Assembly (NCBI GenBank): GCA_000611775.1
Contig: KK106982.1
Coordinates: 2,343,343-2,407,342 of the forward strand
Origin: Umbilicaria muhlenbergii
Lineage: Eukaryota > Ascomycota > Lecanoromycetes > Umbilicariales > Umbilicariaceae
Direction: 5' to 3'
Length of the DNA stretch: 64,000 nucleotides
Shown: in pieces, positions 1 through 10,642 of the stretch
Numbering within the stretch: position 1 is the first letter of the stretch
How the letters are laid out: each line of letters opens with the position of its first letter
Position numbers and translations under genes: made by a program
The notes under the pieces: generated by a model
Seen by the model: only the letters and a program-made list of their open reading frames with translations
The model's database searches: none
Told to the model about the DNA's origin: nothing

Positions 1-1500
1 GATGATCTCTTTCAGTAATGAAGTCATTAAAAAGTCCTCTGCATTCAACCTTCACTGTACTGTAAGATTGATGAAGTTAACCTTTAGATTATTTCATCAT
101 AATCATGATAATCTTAAGATCACTGGCATCTTTAAGTCAGCAGAGGTAAAAGGTTCATAAGTTTATTTTCAGACTCTGAAAGAGTCCTGAACCTCTACTA
201 CTTCATGATAAATAAAATAAGTCCGCAAGGTATCTCCTTCAACATGATGAAGCAATAACATCTTAAAGACTGAAGATAAACTCTTCACAATATTCTTGTG
301 AAGAAGATTGAGGTCATTAGCACTGTTAAGAACAATTGAAAGTGATCTTTCTGCAAGATGTACTGTGAGTCATAATCATGTCTTCATCTTAAAGAATGCA
401 CTCTTCTCTGATCTTGACTTCATGATGACCTTCATGATAGCCTCAGAGGCTGTCATGACATGATTACTGCTGTTAACTGAATCAGTTGACAGAGTCCTGC
501 TCACAGTGTTGTCTGACTTCTTCTTAAGACAGTTCAGTTCTTTATGTTCATGTTTATCACAGTAGTTGCAGTCTCTGTCAAAGAACACTTCTCATGAAGG
601 TTCTGAATTGTGTGATGTAGTGATGATGAATATTGTAGATTTGTGATTCTTTCATTTCACAGCATTCACAGAAGTGCTTCTGCTGAAGTTATTATTCATG
701 ATTGTTGCTTATGAGTGAGTTTCAGTCTTGATGCTGGGACGGAGTTTCTTCATGAGTGTAATCAAATCTTCATGAGAGTTTAAAAACACAGAGTGTTTGT
801 GAATCTTCTGCTTCATGATGTGATTCAAGCTCTTGAAGAAGATCATTAACTGAATTTAATGATAATTCTTCACTTCATTTTTTATTTAAATCAGAAGTTC
901 ATCTGATCTGTGAAGATACTCATCATCAGATTCACTGTTTAACTTGTGACAATTCATTTAATTCATTCATGTGTTATACACCTGATTATCATGATTTTTT
1001 AAAAGAGACTTTAAAAAGTTCTTCTGACTTTCTTAAGTATCTTTCAAGCTCTTTTCTTCATGATGTGCAACTCATCACTCTGTAATTTTATAATTCAGAT
1101 ATTGATCTGACTCTTCAAGGCAGAGCTTCATGAGAAGGTGCTTAATTTAATGTACATACTGTTGAAAGTGAGGGTAGTCCTTCATATGATAAAGGTCTTC
1201 ATCTTTGACTCACTTTTCATAGCAGGTGTGTTTCAGAGTTGAAGATAAATCTGATGTAAATTATCTGCAAGTTTTAAGCTCAGTCTGCCTAGTATGTTCC
1301 TTCTCACTCATGAGTTGAATCTTCACAAGTTGAATTTTGATATTCATCATGATGAACTCCTCAGAGAATGTAGGAGTGACATGTCATGACTGAGAGTAAA
1401 AGATGATAAAATCATCATTAACTGTTGCTTGTGAAGTTTCTGAAGTGATTTGTAAAACTGTTGTGAAGGCTGATTGAGAAGTTCATGAGTTTTCAGTCAT
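1..1500 (-). mobile_element. Decayed copia-like retrotransposon, gag end
   Basis: The segment is AT-rich and nearly free of CpG. Its only recognisable part is a Gag-type zinc knuckle on the minus strand at 376-588. If the knuckle marks Gag, the pol genes would lie off the left edge of the window, because the minus strand runs that way. Reading further (375 down to 1) gives an interrupted frame with no protease or integrase motif that I can name. The 5' boundary and LTR were not found, so the right limit is approximate. This is a relic, not a working element. Confidence 0.45.
376..588 (-). pseudogene. Gag zinc-knuckle remnant (CCHC)
   Basis: An open stretch of about 70 residues carries CNYCDKHEHKELNC, which fits the C-x2-C-x4-H-x4-C knuckle that binds RNA in retrotransposon Gag proteins; the spacing and the following KKK tract resemble copia-group Gag. 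The frame continues upstream (590-640) into more Gag-like sequence interrupted by stop codons. There is no undamaged start or partner domain, so the stretch survives by chance inside mutated DNA. A gypsy Gag knuckle is the alternative. Confidence 0.5.
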
Positions 1501-2550
1501 TCTTGCCAGACAGCATCCTTACAATGAATTGAAGCAATAAAACTGTAAGTGTACTATTATGAGGTAATATCTTAACTAAGGAATTATGAAGCTATGTGAC
1601 AATAGTGGCTTAAGCTTATAGTTGATGATTCACAATAGTATGATATTGCTAGTAGGTAGAGAATTATTGTTAAGAAAGAAAGTGAAACATGCTCTGACTT
1701 CATAATATATTCCTTCTGAAGCTAGCCTGCTTGAGGAAGATCTCATAAAGCAGTCACCTCAATGAAGCTGTCTTTGTGAGGTGTTCATTGCTGAATCACA
1801 CCTTCATGAGGTGTCATCAATGATGTTAACTTCTTTAATCACTTTCATGAAGTGCTGAGAGTGATGTTTATTGACTGAGCTCCCTCATGAGGTTGATTCA
1901 CTAGTGAAAGTTACCTTCACAAGGCTGTGCTGTTGTTAAACATAATCTTTTTTATTCTGAACTAGCACCTGATGAGTTTCATACACTGAATGCTCACACA
2001 CTGAGAGGTGAATAATATTCTTAACTTAAGATGATATCATGACAGGCTTCAATACAAGGTTAAATGACATGAAATTAATCATAACAATGAGTGATATTAT
2101 GCAGACAAAGGTGAGTTTAATAACTCAACAAAAGTGCTGAAGGAATTTCATCATAAATACTTCAATAAATCATGTTAAGTTCAAACTGTTCAAGAATTAT
2201 TCAAAGTGGCTGTTCAGATTATTCAAGAATTGTTTAAAGTGATTATTTAAACTGTTCAGAACAGCTGAGGAAGAATGTTACATTTTAATGTTATTTTTGC
2301 AGCAGTGTTGTGAACAACACTTTTTCAGAGAAGGAGGTAATGTTAAAAGCATGATAAAACTTAATGACTTATATTAATGTTTGATTGAGCTTAACATGTT
2401 CAGTTAATTCTGCAACATTTACATATGTAGTTTTGCTCATCACTTAATGACTTCTTAGAATTAATCTCTTGATCATCATATTTATATAATGAGCTCTGCA
2501 TGATCCTGATAATTATATCATGACAAGAACATGAAGAAGCACCTGAATTA
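1500..2550. other. Unassigned AT-rich stretch
   Basis: No gene is visible. It holds a cluster of short CTTCATGAGGTG-like repeats (1760-1925) and a direct repeat of GTTCAAGAATTATTCAAAGTG-type sequence near 2185-2250. At 2330-2341 a purine-rich run (GAGAAGGAGGTAA) is followed by TGTTAAAAGC, which looks like a polypurine tract next to an LTR start. No matching LTR copy was found, so the boundary is not called. Confidence 0.35.
1760..1925. repeat. Five short TCATGAGGTG-like repeats
   Basis: The motif YTTCAYGAGGTG or a close variant occurs at about 1773, 1802, 1843, 1881 and 1911, spaced about 29-41 bp apart. The copies differ mostly by transitions (TCATGAGG, TTGTGAGG, TCATGAAG, TCACAAGG), as expected if one sequence repeated in tandem was later hit by C-to-T and G-to-A change. 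It may be a subterminal repeat array of an element or part of an LTR. Confidence 0.4.
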
Positions 2551-3384
2551 AATATAAAATGCAAGAAATATCTTTCATTTTAACTCAGCTGATTTCCCTC
2601 ATGAAGAGAATAAAATGATTTACATCATGTAATATTTAAAGAATGAACTCAAGGAGGTGTGACTGCAAGATGATGAAATTAAAGATTATTTCATTATTAT
2701 TTAAGATGATTTTATGAAATTTCTGCTCAACATTATTAAAAATCCTGTGAATCATCAGCTTCACATTACTCAGTTGTATAATAATGCTGTTCAACTACCT
2801 CATTAATCAGTTTAAGCTTTTAATAATTATTTAAGCACCTTGAAAGCTCAGTTACCTCTTTACAGTGAAGAGCACATGAGAATTCACTTCTTCACAAAAT
2901 TAAAGCCTGAGGTCTGAGCAGCCTTGATGAATTATCAGGACTTACTCACAACTTAAAAAAGAATCATTATTTTAATCACACACCTGAAGAATAACCTGCA
3001 TTTGAGAGACATCATGAAATTGAATGCAAATCTTAATATGATAATTATCTTCAGTTGTAAACTTAAGCTGTCATTAAAGTTTGCTGAGAATAAGAATCAT
3101 AAGCCTGATGAGAGCAAGATGAAGAACAAGTGAGATAATAAATATAAAAATGAATCAATGAAAGCTCCTGAAACAAAGGACTTGTCACACATGACTTGTT
3201 GAAATTATAATCAGAAGAAACATTATTCCCTTGATTATTTACAATCTGTGAAGAACTTAAACTTAAATAAGATCTCAATTACAGCTGTTTTAGCATCAAA
3301 AAATGAAAACACTTCAGTGAAGGCTTCATGCTGCTGAAGTGCTGAACAAAAGTAACCTCAGAGCTCAGTTTAATTATTGATGAA

Positions 3385-3475
3385 CAAGTTCTTCACAATG
3401 ATGATGTCATACTCATGCAAGCCTTATTAAACATAAGAGCTGAAGTCAATGTGATTTCACAACACTTTATTATTG
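3385..3475 (+). pseudogene. Retropepsin remnant of gypsy element
   Basis: The frame reads MQALLNIRAEVNVISQHF. Gypsy proteases have ALLDSGAEVNFIS at this point. The catalytic Asp-Ser/Thr-Gly is replaced by Asn-Ile-Arg, a change explained by G-to-A and C-to-T transitions. The position between the Gag knuckle and the reverse transcriptase fits the family order. Confidence 0.65.
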
Positions 3476-3801
3476 AGCATTAATTAACTCATATGAAGAG
3501 TTTATTGCCTCAACTTCAGTTCTTAAATAATCAGAAGACTTACTGTTTCAGTGTTTATTATGTGTGTTATCAACTTATCAACAGTTGAGAATAATTTCAA
3601 GAAAGTGAACATGTGTTTTACACTTTAAAAAAGTCAAGATCACCTCTTATCCTTGAACTTTTTACATTAAAAACTGATCATGTGTGAATTAACTGCAGAA
3701 TGAAGGCGTGACACTTCAACATTAAAAAGCAATTTATTGAGTTATAGTCATTTAATAAATTTATAAAAGAGATTCAAGATCACTCTGTTGTTTACATTAT
3801 G

Positions 3802-3921
3802 ATATAAGTCAGTCTGAGTGATGATGCTGCATCAGAGGTGCACATACAAAGCATTAATATAATATAAGTCAGTCTGAGTGATGATGCTGCATCAGAGGTG
3901 CACATACAAAGCATTAATATA
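3802..3921. repeat. Perfect 60-bp tandem duplication
   Basis: The 60 bp starting ATATAAGTCAGTCTGAGTGA occur twice head to tail (3802-3861 and 3862-3921) with no mismatch that I can see, and a third partial copy begins at 3922. It lies in the gypsy pol gene between protease and reverse transcriptase. Identity in sequence otherwise full of mutations implies a duplication after decay, or an assembly artefact. Confidence 0.85.
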
Positions 3922-4149
3922 ATATAAGCTTTATCTGAAAAGTACATTAATTATGTGAATATGTTTTTAACAGAGAATGCTGACCTCCTTTCATCTCATA
4001 AAGTCAGTGATCATGCAATTAACTTGAATGATAAAGATTCATCTTATGACTTTTTATATCACCTCTTCAATACTGAGCTAGAGGTGTTATGAGAATACTT
4101 GAATGACATTTTAATAAAAGGTTGAATTCATCATTTCATGAGCTCTGCA

Positions 4150-5170
4150 GAGGCACTCATTCTTTTTGTTTCAAAAAAAGATGAAGAGCTGTGATTATGC
4201 ATTAATTATTAAAGTTTAAATAAAGTGATCATCAAAAATAAGCACCTGCTACTTTTTATAAATGAAATGTTGAATCAGCTTAATGAAGTTAAGTTATTTA
4301 TGAAGTTAAATTTAAAGGATGCTTATCACTGTATTCATATAAAGAAGAGTGATGAGTGAAAAACAGTATTTCACATGCATTATGATCATGCCTTTCAGAT
4401 TAATCAATGCTTCAGTTACATTTCAAGTTTACATCAACTAAGCATTAACAGAGCTTGTGAATGTTTTTTATATTATTTATTTAAATGACATCCTTATATA
4501 CTCAGAATCATCAGTGAAACATCAAGAGCATGTTAAATAAATGTTAAATAAACTTCATTGATTTTGACTTTACATGAACTTTAAGAAGTGTGAATTCTCA
4601 ATTATCAAGGTGAAATTTCTAAAGTTTATTATCACAACTGATAATGTAATGATGAATTCATGATGAGTGAACATCATATGAGATTGATCAGTATTAAGGA
4701 CTTTTCAGGAAGTACAAGTCTTCTTAAGCTTTATGAACTTTTATAAATACTTCATTAAGTGTTATTCACAAGTTGCGGCCCCCTTGACAAATCTTATGAA
4801 AGGTAGCAAGAATGAAAAGAAGTTTAAACCTTTTGAATTCTCAAAGAATGTAAAAATGATGTTTAATCACCTCTGTGAGGTCTTTACAAAGGTGTTCATC
4901 TTGATTCACTTTGATTCAAAGTTATGAATACAGGTGAAAACTGATGTGTTAATCATTAAACTCACTGACATCCTGTCTCAACTATTGAATAGTGAGGAGT
5001 GACATTCAGTTGCATTTTAATTAAGAAAACTGTCTTCTTCAGAGATTTAATATGAAACTCATGATCAGAAGCTCCTTGTCATCATTATAATGTTTAAACA
5101 CTGACATCACTACCTTGAAGGCAGTTGTCATATCATAAAGGTATTAATCAATTATAATAATTTATGAGGA
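4150..5170 (+). pseudogene. Gypsy reverse transcriptase-RNase H remnant
   Basis: From 4387 the frame reads MPFRLINASVTFQVYIN, matching the gypsy MPFGL-NAPATFQ block. It is followed near 4477 by YLND, the decayed form of the YLDD catalytic box (Asp to Asn by G-to-A). RNase H blocks follow from about 4930 (KTD for the family ETD; ILSQ retained). A 64-residue open stretch at 4733-4927 spans the RT-RNase H connection. Stops interrupt all other parts. Confidence 0.75.
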
Positions 5171-5492
5171 TTCATGAACATGAAGGAATTAAATGACAGG
5201 CAAGCATAATCAGTAATGAAGTTCACTGCTTTTAATTTTAATATCTTGCAAATTTAAAAAGATCAACTCTGTTGATGTGTCATTAAGATGATCAGACTAT
5301 GAGGATATTAAAAAGATGAGTGAAATCATGAAGAAATTACTTTCAACACTTTAAAGAAAGTTAATCACTCTTGTGAATGTGTTCTCACTCAGATATGCCT
5401 TTATTGTGAGGCAGTTACTCACAGAGGTGAAGAGAATGATAAAAATTAAAAATCTTAAACTTCAAAAAAAATGCTGAAGAAGTGACAGCAAA

Positions 5493-5744
5493 ATGCTTGC
5501 TCATGATGATTATGACATAACTGTGAAACAGCTTAACTCTGTCACTGAAACTGTTAATTGCAAACAATTCATTTCATGTGTGATGATAAAAGATCTTGTT
5601 ATTCATGAAACAGCTGATGAAAGCCTGAGTTTATCTTTAAGAGATTTAATTCAAACTTTACAAAATGATGATTCATTTGTAGAAGTGACGCGCAACACTG
5701 ATTATACATCAGTGAAGTGCAAGGTTAAAGCTGAAAGTCTCTGA
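5493..5744 (+). pseudogene. RNase H-integrase linker remnant of gypsy pol
   Basis: The 83-codon open stretch begins MLAHDDYDITVKQLN and lies between the RNase H and the integrase zinc finger, where gypsy polyproteins have a variable linker. It has no catalytic motif. It is open by chance within the decayed pol frame and is not an independent gene. Confidence 0.5.
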
Positions 5745-5828
5745 AGATTTGACTCTGAAGGCCTTCTATTTTATGAGGAATAAATATATGTTTCAGAAGA
5801 AAAGTCAGTAAAAGCAGAGATCTTGAAA

Positions 5829-6400
5829 CATCATCATGATGATGCCTTGACAGGGTATCTCAGGGTAGAAAGAACTTTTAAATTAATTAATTATAAATAT
5901 TATTGAATTGATATGAGTCAAGATATTAAAGATTATGTTGCATCATACAACATCTGTCAAAGGGTGAAAGTGCTTAAACATCATTTTTATGAAGAGTTAC
6001 AGGTGTTGCCTCAGTCAGAAGAATCATGACAACAAGTTATAATAAATTTTATCACTGACTTATTATTAAGTAAGCACAAAGGTAACATTTATGATGCAAT
6101 TTTAATAATAATAAATCAGTATATGAAAATGACTCAATATATTCAAATCATGAAAATGATTACAGCAACAAAGTTGACTGACTTATTTTATGAAGAAATA
6201 ATATGCTGATTTAATGTACTGAAAGAAGCTGTCTCTGATTAAAGATTCATTTTTATAAATGCTTTCTGATCAGAAATGTGCTATTATTTAAGAATAAAAT
6301 ATTAATTAAGCACTGCCTTTCACCTGCAGATAAATAAATAAATAGAGTGATAAAATCAGATCTTAAAACATTACCTTCACTGTTATTGCTCAGATGAATA
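5829..6400 (+). pseudogene. Gypsy integrase remnant
   Basis: The HH half of the zinc-binding domain is visible at 5829 (HHHDDALTGYLRVERTF), followed by KYY, DMSQDIKDYVASYNIC and QRVKV, as in fungal gypsy integrases. Catalytic-core blocks follow: MNFITDL (Asp of MDFITDLP changed to Asn), YDAIL, then AVSDQ and LSTAFH, where the family has VSDRG and the STAYHPQT box. Stops and Asp-to-Asn changes make it inactive. Confidence 0.7.
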
Positions 6401-6914
6401 AAATAACTGAATGAGCTTTTTACCTCTGACAGAATTCACTTACAATAATAAAATACAAGCATCAATAAAGTGTAACTCTTTTTATGTCATGTATATTTAT
6501 CATTCAGAAGTAAGATTCAAAGTTGAAAATGACTTTAAAAGAGAAGAGGTACTCACAGTTAAAAATCAAGTAAAATAATTTCATGACATACAGAAAGTGT
6601 TGTCACAATGATGAGAAAATATAATTAAATCTCAGATCAAATATTATGATGTTAAACATAAACTCAAGACTTATAATATAAAAAACTTGATAATGCTATT
6701 TATAAAAAACCTATGACAGAAGCACTCAAGCAGGAAGTTATTTCACAAATTTATTAAATTATTTAAAGTACAGAATTTAGTTGAGAAACAGGCATATCAA
6801 TTATCTTTATCATTAAATTATTGAATTTACAATGTCTTTCATGTATTCTACTTAAAGCTGTATGAGCACTGATACAATGATGAGTTTATGCTGACTTTGC
6901 AACCATCAGAGTTA

Positions 6915-7025
6915 ATTGATGATGAAGAAGAATATGAAGTTGAAGAGATTTTAAATTACTGAAAATACAGAAATGAAATCCTGTACAAAGTGAGATGAAA
7001 GGGTTGATCAGAAGAATATAATTAA
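6915..7025 (+). pseudogene. Chromodomain remnant at integrase C-terminus
   Basis: The frame reads EEEYEVEEILNY, then W(stop), KYRNEILYKVRW(stop)KGW and SEEY. This matches the chromodomain pattern (EYEVE-IL-, LYLVKWKGW, -E-TWEP). The Trp codons at two positions are TGA (from TGG). It closes the gypsy pol and supports the chromodomain assignment of the whole element. Confidence 0.7.
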
Positions 7026-7049
7026 TGAGTATTTAAAAAGAACTTAAAA

Positions 7050-8371
7050 GATGTGCAGAAAATATAAACAGCCTTTAATAATAAATTAAAAGAGTGCAGA
7101 AGGAAGTAATCAAGAAAGATTTAATTAATGTCATAAAAACACTTTTTCCTGATTTTTCTTAAGAGGTTTTACAGGTTTTATTAAGACCTTATAAGTGATT
7201 TACAGCAAGAGTCAAGAGTGACAAGTTCATTAAAGAAGATGAATCATCAGCAAAGCACAAGAGAATCATAATATTATTATCATCACAACAGCATACCTGA
7301 GCAAGGCAAAAGAAAAAAGAAACTATCATATAAAATTAACAAAACATCAGCAAATCATTATTTATTCATCTTTATCATCATTATTATTCTTTTTCTCTTC
7401 TTCATTCTTCTTCAGCTTCTTTAACTCCTCTGACTCCTCTGACTCCTTGAAAGGAGAAAAATCCTCATCATCATCATTATTGTCATCATCAACAAGAGCA
7501 GGCAAATACTTTTAAAATTGAATGCACATTAATTAATCATAACTGTCACAGCAAAGGTGAAGAGAAGGGGATTAAACTGAGTATTACATGATGTTCATGA
7601 TATTCTTAAGAGTGATGTTCATGTGCTTCAGTTACTCAAGAAGCAGCAAGTTAATTTTAATAATAAACTTAAATTTTAAGAGCTTCTGATTACAGCTGAT
7701 GACATGAAGGTGTGCTGTTATCTTTTTGTTGTAACACTTTTAACATACCTTGAGGGCGGTCAGGAGGGTAGGTGAAGAAGTGTTAATATTAACTTTATTA
7801 ATCAGATGAATCAAGGTGTTGACTTTGCATGTAAAGTGTAAGAAGACCTTAAATCATCAGTGAAGTATAATAATTAAGCAGGTTAAAATTACCTGTAAGC
7901 ATGCTTTATAAAAGTGTGTGCAGTATGTGCATTTTACATTCACTTGAGTGTCACAGACCTGCATGATATCTTCAGTAAAATAATGACTCAGTCATTGTTT
8001 TACTGAAGATATTGATACAGGCTGTATCAGAGACAAAATGACTCAATGAGTCATGCATAAGAATCAGCAGAGCATTTGATGATAAATGAATGTTATACAA
8101 TGCCTCACATTAAATGCACATGTGCAGAGTCAGCTTCTCTGACTTATAAGCATGATGACTGAAGTTGTGAAAATGATGATGAGCAGAGAAAGAGAATAAA
8201 GTGTGTTGATGTTATGAAGATGAATTGAAGCTCTCATAAAAGTTGATAATAGAAGATTAAGAAGTTGATAATATTTATATCTTGAAACTTTTATTATAAT
8301 ATCACTGCCTGTGATCTTGTTAAGCATAGATTAAATGTCATCCGCAACTTGGCAGCCTGCTCAAAAATAAG
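7050..8371. other. AT-rich stretch without a recognisable gene
   Basis: Downstream of the chromodomain no coding pattern is clear. The stretch contains a run rich in TCTTCATTCTTC and ATCATCATCATT around 7370-7490, a small CpG-bearing patch near 7750 (GGGCGGTCAGGAGGG), a cluster of perfect palindromes at 7966-8055, and an open minus-strand stretch at 8130-8327 that matches nothing I recognise. Part of it may be the 3' LTR of the preceding gypsy, which I could not pair. Confidence 0.35.
7966..8055. repeat. Cluster of palindromes
   Basis: A 15-bp perfect inverted repeat (ATATCTTCAGTAAAA at 7966-7980 and its complement at 7998-8012) encloses AATGACTCAGTCATT, itself nearly palindromic. Immediately after come TGATACAGGCTGTATCA (8013-8029) and TGACTCAATGAGTCA (about 8039-8053). 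The three nested or adjacent dyads within 90 bp could form cruciforms. They could also be the inner ends of a small element. Confidence 0.6.
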
Positions 8372-9440
8372 GTTTTAGTTAATAGTACTTTATGCGCTCA
8401 GAGCACTCTCTGAGCAGTAAATAAAATAATACAAATATTACACTTTAAATAACTATTATACCTTCATGAATAATAAAAAACTTTTTATTGAAAAGTTTTA
8501 GATCTCTTTATTCTGTACACTTTACAAACTAAAGATTTCTTCATAAGTTTTAATTTGCAATAGTTATGAATTAAAAAACTTTTAACTAATTATAAATATA
8601 TTAGCATATTGAATAACTATTGCGCTTTTATACTGATGATATAACTTTCAGTTTATAAGTTATAGAGAAGAAGCTATTAAACAGTTTTATAACTTAAAGT
8701 TTTCTTATAACTGTTGTTGTTAAAAAGTTACATTGATTTCAAACTTTCAGTGACAAAAATCACAATATTAATAAACAGACTTTTAATGACTTTTTGAATA
8801 ACTCAACAACAACAACACATAAAAAAAAACTTTGTATAAGAAAACTCTTAAACAGCTTATTCTCTACAACTTATAAACTAAAAGTTATATCATAAGTATA
8901 AAAGCGCAATAGTTATTCAAAGTATATGACTTTTTTTGAAAGATTTTTCGCTATTAAAAACTTGAATTAAATATAACTTAACAACAACAGCAGTTATAAA
9001 GAAACTTTTAATTTAACATTAATAAAAAATACTATTCTTTATAACTTATGCATTGAAAGTTTCTTCATATCTGTTGAGGTGCAAAAGTTATTAAAGTGTG
9101 TAAATTTTTAAGTGATGAAAATCTCGAAGTTCTTTAAATATTCAGAACTCAACACTTATACAGTGCTTTCAGACTCAACAAATCATGATTTTTGATTGCA
9201 GAAAAGTGAATTTTAGCAAAAGTTTACTTATTATAAATTTTACTGTTATTATAACACTGCGTGTGTACTTGTTTAAACAATTGTTTTGATAATTATTTTT
9301 TTATCACAAAATTTTGATGTTCTGCTCAAGATTTAAGGTTGAGCTCAAAGCGCTCAGAGGGTGCTAAGAGCGGCTGTTAGCTGAGACATGAGATCAGAAG
9401 CTCAGAGTGCTCAAAGTGCTAAAAATTAACTCAGAGTTAA
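8372..9440. mobile_element. Candidate inverted-repeat element, non-coding
   Basis: The ends are related in inverted orientation: AGTTAAT then TACTTT, GCTCAGAGCACTC and TCTGAGC near 8372-8420, against the complement of 9340-9438 (AGTTAAT, GCACTTT, GAGCACTCTGAGC and CTCTTAGCACCCTCTGAGC). No transposase frame is present. Inside are an 85-bp inverted repeat and two further direct copies of its core. CpGs (GCGC) are slightly commoner than in the flanks. I infer a non-autonomous element lying next to the minus-strand gypsy. The TSD is not resolved. Confidence 0.45.
8611..8918. repeat. 85-bp inverted repeat with 138-bp loop
   Basis: Arm 8611-8695 (starting GAATAACTATTGCGCTTTTA) pairs with 8834-8918, with about ten mismatches. 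Two further copies of the same core lie in direct orientation at about 8503-8570 and 9034-9092, so the motif occurs four times within 600 bp. This is the internal structure of the candidate element at 8372-9440. Confidence 0.7.
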
Positions 9441-9561
9441 CTTGCTAAATTACTGATGCAGCTGATTGTTCATGTACTTCTTGAATCAATCAGAGTCATA
9501 ACTTATTCTTATTTAAATCATTATTAACTTCTGAGACTCATACCTGTTTCTGATACAGTAA

Positions 9562-9816
9562 TCAACTGTTTGCATCTTCAGTACAGTCACTGAGAGAGAT
9601 TTTAATTGAATGTCTTGTCTTAGTCTGTAATAAGTTTAAAATTTCTTGACAGAAATTGTCTGCTTTCACATAACAAGTAATCAACTCATTTAAAGTTTCA
9701 TTTAAAGCCTGTTCAACTGATTCATTCAGAGCCTGTTCAGCTGATTTTAAAAGCTGAGGAGCTTTTTCCTTTTGTTTAATAATGATATGTGAGTTTAAGC
9801 AGCAGCTCAGTAGCAT
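9562..9816 (-). pseudogene. Post-RNase H linker remnant (minus-strand gypsy)
   Basis: The 84-codon open stretch contains CYVKADNFCQEILNLL and ISLSDC, resembling the segment between RNase H and the integrase zinc finger of fungal gypsy polyproteins. It follows the RNase H remnant in the same orientation. No catalytic residues are expected here. Confidence 0.5.
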
Positions 9817-9939
9817 GATTTAAGATTAATATCATAATCACTCATCATCCTCATTCTTCTTTAGTTGATCATCTGAGCATTTAATAAGAATGTTTACCTT
9901 TTCATTTTCTTTGCCTGTTCAGTAGGTGATCACAAAGTT

Positions 9940-10466
9940 GAATTATAAAAAAAATTCAGCTCATCTGACTTGTCTGTGAGTCAGTTTCTTGATCATTATA
10001 AAGTACTTCAGGACTTTATGATCTGTTAAAATTTAAATCAGATCCTCTGTTCTTATTAGTTCAGCACATCATTCCTTTAAACTTTAAATGATGATCAACA
10101 ATTCTTTGTTGTAGATCTCATAATTACATTCAGCTGATATGAGTTTCTTAAAGAAAAATGTGATTAAATGCATTAATCTTTAATCATTCTTCTGAGATAG
10201 TACTCCTGTGAATACCAGATCAGATGAGTCACATTTAAGATAACATGTTCAAGTTCAGTCAAAGTGTTGTAATATTAACATGTTAATCAGTCAGTTCTTT
10301 AGTTTGTTAAAGGCTTGAAGACACTGTTCAGTTTACATATTAAAGAGTATGTTCTTGCCTGTCAGTCTGATTAAAGACTTTGTAATTTTGAAGTATCTCT
10401 CTATGAATTGTCAGTAGAAGTTACAAAAATCTAAGAATGCTTACAGCTGTTTTAAATTAATGAGCA
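9940..10466 (-). pseudogene. RNase H and 3' RT remnant (minus-strand gypsy)
   Basis: On the minus strand the sequence reads AFLDFCNFYWQFI then LTGKN and QAFNKLK (10440-10300), the family GFLGFCNFYRRFI--LTGK---W---C--AF--LK block. It then reads ILTDHKVLKYF and KLTHRQVRWAE (10030-9950), the RNase H TDHKNLEYF-----L--RQARW block. It stops exactly at the LTR of the nested element at 10472 and resumes at 17428. Confidence 0.75.
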
Positions 10467-10471
10467 CTTCT

Positions 10472-10642
10472 TGTTATGATTACATCAAGGCCTTGTTGAC
10501 TTCATTAGTTGTCAAGCTACTCACTTGCTCTTTGAAGCCTGCTACAACATTTTAAGTGTAGCTTAGTTTAGCTCATATATAATGAGTCTTTACATCACTA
10601 AAAAGAATCAATCCTTTTCTCACATATAGAACATGTACAACA
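10472..10642 (+). repeat. 5' LTR of nested gypsy
   Basis: 171 bp, paired with 17252-17422. The two LTRs differ at about 17 positions, all transitions in my alignment. At two places one LTR has CA where the other has TG, as expected from independent loss of an ancestral CG. A likely primer-binding region (ATTTGATAGCAACAC) follows directly. Confidence 0.9.

Larger units (their letters stand above)
2560..7050 (+). mobile_element. Decayed gypsy retrotransposon with chromodomain
   Basis: Domains appear in gypsy order on the plus strand: Gag knuckle (about 3190-3240), protease (3385-3475), reverse transcriptase (4150-4720), RNase H (from about 4930), integrase (5829-6400) and a C-terminal chromodomain (6920-7020). 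This order defines the chromodomain-bearing gypsy group, whose chromodomain is thought to guide insertion to heterochromatin. Every domain has many stop codons, largely TGA and TAA where CGA, TGG or CAA would be expected, so the element is dead. LTRs were not identified and the limits are approximate. It lies beside other relics and has no link to neighbouring host genes. Confidence 0.75.

Noticed and set aside
8130-8327. 65-codon minus-strand open stretch as integrase of the minus-strand gypsy
   Set aside because: A KYYQ word recalls integrase, but no HHCC or DDE block follows in any frame.
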